From Paenibacillus mendelii (GTDB lineage: Bacteria > Bacillota > Bacilli > Paenibacillales > Paenibacillaceae), in contig NZ_JANHOF010000009.1 in assembly GCF_024498075.1 (NCBI RefSeq), forward strand, positions 159,108 through 223,107: a stretch of 64,000 nucleotides of DNA, in the 5' to 3' direction. This document shows positions 59,002 through 64,000 of the stretch, piece by piece. The position numbers and the translations under genes were made by a program. Below the pieces are notes generated by a model, which saw nothing but the letters and a program-made list of their open reading frames with translations, searched no databases and was not told where the DNA came from. Each line of letters begins with the position of its first letter. The stretch's first letter is position 1.

Positions 59002-59817
59002 TTAGACCTGCTTAGACTGCCACACATCATACTGCGATGCGACTGTCCATACTTTGATGATCGTGCGTATGAGATGATAGCTTTGATTTAAGATAAGGGC
59101 CAGCAAGCCTGCCCATAGCATGGAGGCGGAGGCGATCGTTAGGCCGGCCAGCATAGCGATAGCCCACATCACAATAGATATTCCCACGAAGGGGAAGAGA
59201 TGCCGAAACGCGCTCCACAATGCGCGCATTGAGCCGCTGCCGGATACGGCACCGAATTGCATGGCAAGAAAGAGCAGGTGGAGCAGCAGCGCCCATGCGA
59301 TCCAGCCTCCCGCCCAAGGCGCGGTATGCTGCAGAAGCTCGGTCATGGAATTGCTGGAGAGAAGGATATCCAGCGCCCTGGGAAGCAGCCAGATGGCGGG
59401 TGCTAACGTGAAGAGTGTTTCAATAAAGTAGAGCAGCGCAATTGGTTTCCAAGCCGAGCGGATCCCGTGCAGAAATTTAGTGCCGCCTTCATCGGTTGTA
59501 TGGTGGAGCGAATACAGCAGACCGGCGTTAATGAAGGGGGTCAAGAGGATTCGTCCTGCCAACAAGCCGCCGAACAGCCATAAATAAGGACGCACGATGT
59601 CGGTTTTAATCAGCTGGAACTGTGCCTCCGTCAAGAACATCTGCACGGCGTTGTCCACGCCAAGCGTATCGGGGTAGCGTCTGAGCAGCGGGATGAGGAT
59701 GGATTCGATTGTTCGATATAAGAAAAAGCCCCACAGCAGCTCATAGACAAACAGCATAATAATGATATAAAAATGCTTCATCGTTCGATGCCAGCCTTGC
59801 TTCATATGGCTTCTCAT
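59002..59817 (-). CDS. Integral membrane protein of unknown function
   Basis: A 271-residue protein with about six membrane helices. It starts with a basic stretch (MRSHMKQGWHR) and a helix around FYIIIMLFVYELLWGF. The ATG at 59817 lies 7 nt behind AAAGGAGG; an in-frame start six codons upstream overlaps that site and is unlikely. No family motif is recognised. It lies downstream of the M1-type peptidase gene on the same strand, 141 nt away, and may share its transcript. Confidence 0.75.
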   Translation of the reverse strand: MRSHMKQGWHRTMKHFYIIIMLFVYELLWGFFLYRTIESILIPLLRRYPDTLGVDNAVQMFLTEAQFQLIKTDIVRPYLWLFGGLLAGRILLTPFINAGLLYSLHHTTDEGGTKFLHGIRSAWKPIALLYFIETLFTLAPAIWLLPRALDILLSSNSMTELLQHTAPWAGGWIAWALLLHLLFLAMQFGAVSGSGSMRALWSAFRHLFPFVGISIVMWAIAMLAGLTIASASMLWAGLLALILNQSYHLIRTIIKVWTVASQYDVWQSKQV

Positions 59818-59958
59818 GCGAGCGCCTCCTTTCATTCCTGCTCATTTCGAGGCCAATGGCGGCCAATTGCCTGCTGTATGTCTCGTAAAGACCAAGGAGC
59901 GGGGCGGGACCAGGCGATCCCGCGTTAACCCTAAGTTCTTCTAGGCGAATTAGGCGAT

Positions 59959-61962
59959 TTACCATGCCAGTGACGTAAACAAGCCTTCAATTAACTTAGA
60001 GACCGCAATGCTCCAACGTGTGCGGGTTTTCTCCGGGAGGTCTGCCTTCATAAAGTTGTTAATGTGCTTGTTGTCCAACACATTGGTATTTTGCGGATCG
60101 ATAGCCGCCCAGACGAGTGGAGAGGCATGCACCATTTTGAACTGAATATGGGTTTCATGGCCGTCCCACATCTTCGGCAATGTCGTCCCATCCGCAAATT
60201 GGAAGACGATCGGCACCGGTCCGTTGGTTCCGCCGCGTTTCTTAATCAGCACGATGGATTCGTACTGCTTCGTTCCACTTGCTTCCACCGGCTGAACGTG
60301 GATGGATTCTACCGCGTAATCGGCCATTTCTTTGCCGTACACGAATTGACTGAAGTATTCATTCCACTTGGTTCGCGTTACTTGCTCGACGACTCGCTGG
60401 AAGTCCGCCGTAGAGGGATGCTTGAACTTATACTTTTGAAAATAGGTTCGCAGAATCTTCCGCATGGTCGGTGCGCCGACCTGCTTCTCGATTCCGACGA
60501 GCACCAGCTTGGCACGCATGTACACATTTTCCGCATAATGATTATGGTTGTCGTAAGACCACGATAATTGCTTGAGCGGCGCGGGGGCGGTCATATAGCT
60601 GGCCTCTGCCGGCAGGTTGGGCTCCACACCATACTCGCTGGCCATCACTTTGTCCTCTGCATAGGAAGTGAACCCCTCGTCGAGCCATGCCTCCTCGAAT
60701 TCATTGGTCGCGACCATGCCGTACCAATATTGATGGCCGATCTCATGCACGACCGTGCGCTCCAGTTCGTAGCCTGGGTTTTCGTTCTCCGCTGAGAATG
60801 CCGTGACGAGCGTGGGATATTCCATTCCGCCTGCACCATTGCCGCCTTTGGGCGGTACGACAATGGAGAGCGTCGAATACGGGTATGACCCGTACCATTC
60901 CGCATATTTGGCAAGCGCTGACTTGGCGGCATGCAGATAGCGGTCCTTCAGGTCGGCATGAAGCGGATCGAGATAGAGCTTGATACGTACTCCGGGTACC
61001 CCATCCGTGGAGAAGGGCTCCTCGGCATAGAGGAAATTAGGAGAAGCCGACCAGCCGAAGTCATGCACGTCGTCCGCGTAGAACTGATACGTTTTGCGGT
61101 CGTTGGTGACGGTAGTCGGTTTGGTCTGGAAGCCGGTTGCCGCAACCTTGTAGGAGGCGGGAACGTTTATTTTGACGCTGTAGATGCCAAAATCGCTATA
61201 AAACTCTGAATTGCCATGATACTGGTGTACATTCCAGCCTTCTGTTGACCGTCCTCGCGTGCCGGCCGTCTCATAAACGGCAAGCTTCGGGAACCATTGT
61301 CCCGCCATCACGAAGTCGCCGGCATAGCCCATACGGGCAAAGACTTCGGGCAGCTTCACTTCAAACTTCATTCGCAGCGTCACGCTCGCCCCCGTTGGAA
61401 CGGGTTCGGGTAAGCGGAGCTTGGCCAGCGTCTGGTCGTTCATATTGCCGTCGTCGGGCTGGACGTAATGAAGCCGGGGCAGGAGACTCTCACCTTCCGT
61501 TGTCTCGAACGTATGAATGCGCATGGAGCCGGTGCTCGCCAGCGTTGCTTTATCGTTTCTCAGCTGGCCGCCGGATTCGCGCATGAACGTCGAGTCCTTC
61601 GATTGAAAGGCATTCGGATAGAGGTGAAAATAGAGCTCGGACACCGGATTTTGACCCGGGTTTGTCCAAGTTACGGTCTGCTCGCCGTGCAGCGTCTTGG
61701 TTTCCTCATTAAGTTGAACGTCGATATGGTATTCGACGACTCGCTTACTGAGCTCCACGGGCTTGGGCTGCATGACGGAGTCCGGCTCGGCTGTGGACTG
61801 GGGGGCGGGCTTCGCTCGCTGGGCAGTATTGGCTTTCGTCGGTGCGAAAGCATAGGTGTATTGCGAAACCCAGGCATCCCCGAATCCTTCCCGGGCCGTC
61901 ACGCCGAGCAGGACGGCTACGAGCACAAAGAGCAACAAACGTTTGATGTGACGTGGCGTCAT
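59959..61962 (-). CDS. M1-family membrane-anchored metallopeptidase
   Basis: A 667-residue zinc peptidase. Residues 5-27 are a membrane anchor or signal (IKRLLLFVLVAVLLGV). A Pro/Ala/Thr-rich linker follows, then the M1 N-terminal beta domain (LHGEQTVTWTNPGQNPV). The catalytic domain has GGMEYPTLV as the exopeptidase-like loop and the zinc site VVHEIGHQYWYG with the third ligand in NEFEEAWLDEGFTSYAED. It should act outside the membrane on peptides. The ATG at 61962 follows GGGAGG; an earlier ATG is eight codons upstream. Confidence 0.92.
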   Translation of the reverse strand: MTPRHIKRLLLFVLVAVLLGVTAREGFGDAWVSQYTYAFAPTKANTAQRAKPAPQSTAEPDSVMQPKPVELSKRVVEYHIDVQLNEETKTLHGEQTVTWTNPGQNPVSELYFHLYPNAFQSKDSTFMRESGGQLRNDKATLASTGSMRIHTFETTEGESLLPRLHYVQPDDGNMNDQTLAKLRLPEPVPTGASVTLRMKFEVKLPEVFARMGYAGDFVMAGQWFPKLAVYETAGTRGRSTEGWNVHQYHGNSEFYSDFGIYSVKINVPASYKVAATGFQTKPTTVTNDRKTYQFYADDVHDFGWSASPNFLYAEEPFSTDGVPGVRIKLYLDPLHADLKDRYLHAAKSALAKYAEWYGSYPYSTLSIVVPPKGGNGAGGMEYPTLVTAFSAENENPGYELERTVVHEIGHQYWYGMVATNEFEEAWLDEGFTSYAEDKVMASEYGVEPNLPAEASYMTAPAPLKQLSWSYDNHNHYAENVYMRAKLVLVGIEKQVGAPTMRKILRTYFQKYKFKHPSTADFQRVVEQVTRTKWNEYFSQFVYGKEMADYAVESIHVQPVEASGTKQYESIVLIKKRGGTNGPVPIVFQFADGTTLPKMWDGHETHIQFKMVHASPLVWAAIDPQNTNVLDNKHINNFMKADLPEKTRTRWSIAVSKLIEGLFTSLAW

Positions 61963-62178
61963 TGAACGATTCCCTCCCGTTGACAAGCATCTACAGCATG
62001 TATATGTTTGCTTTTCGCGGATTATTAGCTAAAATGGAATTAAAGTGCGGACAGGCAAAAAAGCTGCACAGGACGCGGATTTTGGCTTCCTCGAGAGGCT
62101 GAGCCGCAGCTTTGAAGCGACGAGGCCGCACCTGTACGAGGCAGGCGGTTTAATATAGCGGAAGGTGGGAACAGGAAT

Positions 62179-62724
62179 ATGAGCGAGCACGAACAAGGAC
62201 AAGGGCAGACGCCGGAGAATGCGGCGGGAGAGCCGAAGAAGGAGAAGAAGCAGCTCTCGTTGAACGTTGTAAGTCATAAAGAACACAAGGGCTTCGGAGC
62301 GGGAACGATTGATCTCAGCCAGGTGGCTTGTGTGATTATCGATAATGGCGAAGCTTACATTGACGTAGGCGCCATGCATGCAAAGAGCAAGGTGGAGCGC
62401 CGCATCCGGTTTAGCACCAACAAGGAGGATGTACCGAACGGCCGGCTTTGTTGGGTCGTATGGGTAGCTGTTGACCGTAATGAAGGGGGCTCCTACTATG
62501 CCGGAGCGACGGCGTGTCCGATGCTGATTGATACGGAGGAGAGGAAGGGCTGGAAGATTCTCGCCCAGCACGTGAACAATCTCGATTATGCGATCAAACG
62601 CCGCTATGTTCTGGATGAGCTTAGCGTTGAAGAAAAGACAGCGCTGCGCAAGCTGCTCGTTGAACATAATGCGGAATGGTGGGACCATTCGCCGGATGCG
62701 TTGAAGCAGGCGCTTAACGTCTAA
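62179..62724 (+). CDS. ywhD: YwhD-family protein
   Basis: A 181-residue cytoplasmic protein found widely in Bacillales, function unknown. The family core is unmistakable: LNVVSHKEHKGFGAGTIDLS, then GEAYIDVGAMHAKSKVERR, IRFSTNKEDVPNGRLCWVVW and VDRNEGGSYYAGATACPML. A charged, Lys/Glu-rich N-terminal tail precedes it. ATG follows GGAAGGTGGG. Divergent from the M1 peptidase. A strong terminator lies 190 nt downstream. Confidence 0.95.
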   Translation: MSEHEQGQGQTPENAAGEPKKEKKQLSLNVVSHKEHKGFGAGTIDLSQVACVIIDNGEAYIDVGAMHAKSKVERRIRFSTNKEDVPNGRLCWVVWVAVDRNEGGSYYAGATACPMLIDTEERKGWKILAQHVNNLDYAIKRRYVLDELSVEEKTALRKLLVEHNAEWWDHSPDALKQALNV

Positions 62725-62917
62725 CCCTTCTTGACATCATGGTTCGTGCCATAGGCAATGCTCGGGGGATATCATTAGTCTGTTGAACGGGACTAGCGAG
62801 TTTCTGGAATAGCCCGAGGGAATGAGAGCAGTCCGGCCTAATCTTGTCGTTATCCTTGCGTTAAGTAAAGAGGCGGATGGATGTCCGGGCTCGTGAAGTT
62901 TCTGGAATCATCGATAT

Positions 62918-62958
62918 AGCCTTCTATATCCTTTATTAGGGATGTAGAAGGCTTTTTT
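62918..62958 (+). terminator. Terminator downstream of ywhD
   Basis: AGCCTTCTA (62918-62926) with further pairing of ATCC/GGAT and TAGAAGGCT (62945-62953), then TTTTTT. The stretch 62959-63413 shows no convincing gene. Confidence 0.85.
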
Positions 62959-63413
62959 GATATGGATGATTAGCTGCATGCGCCTCTTCAATTTAGGGGA
63001 TCACGCGGAGAAAAAAGGGGGGAGGACAGGGAGCGGATTATGTCAGAGTCCTATTAGGCGGTGTGGGCTGCTTGTTAATGTCATGTGATGGGCCGCCGCC
63101 CACGCAGCTCTGCATGGATAAGTTAGAAGCCTGCGGGTGGCTCGCATGTGGGTAAGCTGAGATACTTAGTTTCTTGGTTACATATGCTCGAGAGTATGAT
63201 GGTTGAAGGTGAAGCTTCTTTTGTGTAAGCCTTGTATAGGAATAGCGAGAAGTTCCGTTGGCATCATAAGTAATCAATCTTGTTAATATTCAGTTGTATG
63301 AACAAGGTGTGACTGTACTGCCTCGGCATCAGTTTGCAATGGGGGCATTACGTAGGCGAAATGGTTGGGATTTACAACATATAACCCACACTGCCCGGCA
63401 ACGGCGGGCCAAT

Positions 63414-63937
63414 GCCGTAACGCCCAAAAACGGAGTTACAGCCGGTCAGGTTGTTGAAGCGAGCAACTGTAAGGCCGAATTTTACCTTTACAGCACCCGA
63501 ACCAATGCCTGATGACGTCAATTTATAGCTGTAATGCCCAAAAACGGAGTTACAGCCGGTCAGGCTGTTGAAGCGAGCAACTGAAAGGCCGAATATTACC
63601 GTTACAGCACTCGAACCAATGCCTGGAGACGTCAATCACTAGCTGTAACGCCCAAAAACGGAGTTACAGCGGCTCAGGTTGATGAAGCGAGCAACTGTAA
63701 GGCCAGATTTTACCCTTACAGCACCTGAACCAATGCCTGGAGACGTCAATCACTAGCTGTAACGCCCAAAAACGGAGTTACAGCGGCTCAGGTTGATGAA
63801 GCGAGCAACTGTAAGGCCAGATTTTACCCTTACAGCACCTGAACCAATGCCTGGAGACGTCAATCACTAGCTGTAACGCCCAAAAACGGAGTTACAGCGG
63901 CTCAGGTTGATGAAGCGAGCAACTGTAAGGCCAGATT
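63414..63937. repeat. 114-bp tandem repeat array with two palindromes per unit (array 2)
   Basis: Four exact 114-bp periods plus a broken fifth unit. Each unit holds hairpin A of 29 nt (arms GCTGTAACGCC and GGAGTTACAGC, 7-nt loop), a 26-nt linker, hairpin B of 25 nt (GTAAGGCC ... CCTTACAG) and a 34-nt linker. The last three units are nearly identical; the first two have more changes. The layout equals that of array 1 at 34,727. The last hairpin B stops after 14 nt at 63937, where unrelated sequence begins. Confidence 0.93.
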
Positions 63938-64000
63938 CGGTTTAACCCCCTAATTTTGGACACTAACCACGCTCATACTACCGAAATTACATCATAGCGC
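63938..64000. mobile_element. Possible insertion-sequence end (partial, window edge)
   Basis: Directly after the broken repeat the sequence changes to TTTAACCCCCTAATTTTGG followed by ACAC, which resembles the terminal repeats of some IS3-type elements. Only 63 nt are visible and no transposase can be seen. Confidence 0.3.

Noticed and set aside
63038..63277. 79-codon minus-strand frame near array 2
   Set aside because: Composition is unlike the surrounding genes and no ribosome site or family feature is seen.

Overview
The window looks like a chromosomal segment of a Paenibacillus-type, spore-forming Firmicute. The signs are strong GGAGG ribosome sites, many GTG and TTG starts, a copper-amine-oxidase-like N-terminal domain protein, a YwhD protein, a BceRS-BceAB type antibiotic-response module, and a c-di-AMP (ydaO type) riboswitch in front of an NlpC/P60 cell wall hydrolase. 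No rRNA, tRNA, CRISPR array or complete prophage was seen. GC content is moderate (estimated by eye at about 50%).

Layout. 1-7.2 kb: an ABC half exporter and two FecCD siderophore permeases, a secreted helical protein, a PadR regulator with its membrane partner, and a DedA protein. 7.3-13.8 kb: two nucleotidyltransferase-fold proteins, an ECF sigma factor fused to a DUF1835 protein (with a strong internal start), a DUF2798 protein, a second sliding clamp (DnaN paralogue) overlapping a small ribbon-helix-helix gene, and a kinase-like protein. 14-18 kb: a methionine ABC importer whose genes are split by a terminator and an amine oxidase gene, followed by a frameshifted tail of a short-chain dehydrogenase. 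18.2-20.4 kb: glutamate racemase, a MarR regulator and a CuA-type copper lipoprotein. 21-31.1 kb: a 13-gene ethanolamine-utilisation bacterial microcompartment operon led by a DeoR regulator (eutL, BMC-H, eutE, eutM, pduL, a flavoprotein-like gene, eutN, eutS, eutP, eutA, eutB, eutC).

31.3-38.2 kb: exonuclease III, a metallo-hydrolase, a lipoprotein, a large 114-bp tandem repeat array (34,727-35,777), then a ribbon-helix-helix/ankyrin fusion and a second ankyrin protein. 38.4-43.9 kb: response regulator, sensor kinase, ABC ATPase and permease of the Bce type, followed by uppP; together they form a plausible cell-wall-antibiotic (bacitracin-like) resistance module. 44-57.7 kb: GPP34, Dabb, universal stress, DUF4395, PhyH dioxygenase and MFS proteins, a candidate small RNA, an MHYT-GGDEF-EAL protein, and an Lhr helicase. 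58-64 kb: riboswitch-controlled NlpC/P60 protein, a membrane protein, an M1-type peptidase, YwhD, and a second 114-bp array that is broken off at 63,937.

The most unusual structure is the pair of arrays. They lie 28 kb apart and have largely different linker sequences. Both nevertheless have the same unit plan to the base: a 29-nt hairpin, 26-nt linker, 25-nt hairpin and 34-nt linker, 114 bp in all. That points to a structured or protein-bound repeat element whose geometry is under selection.
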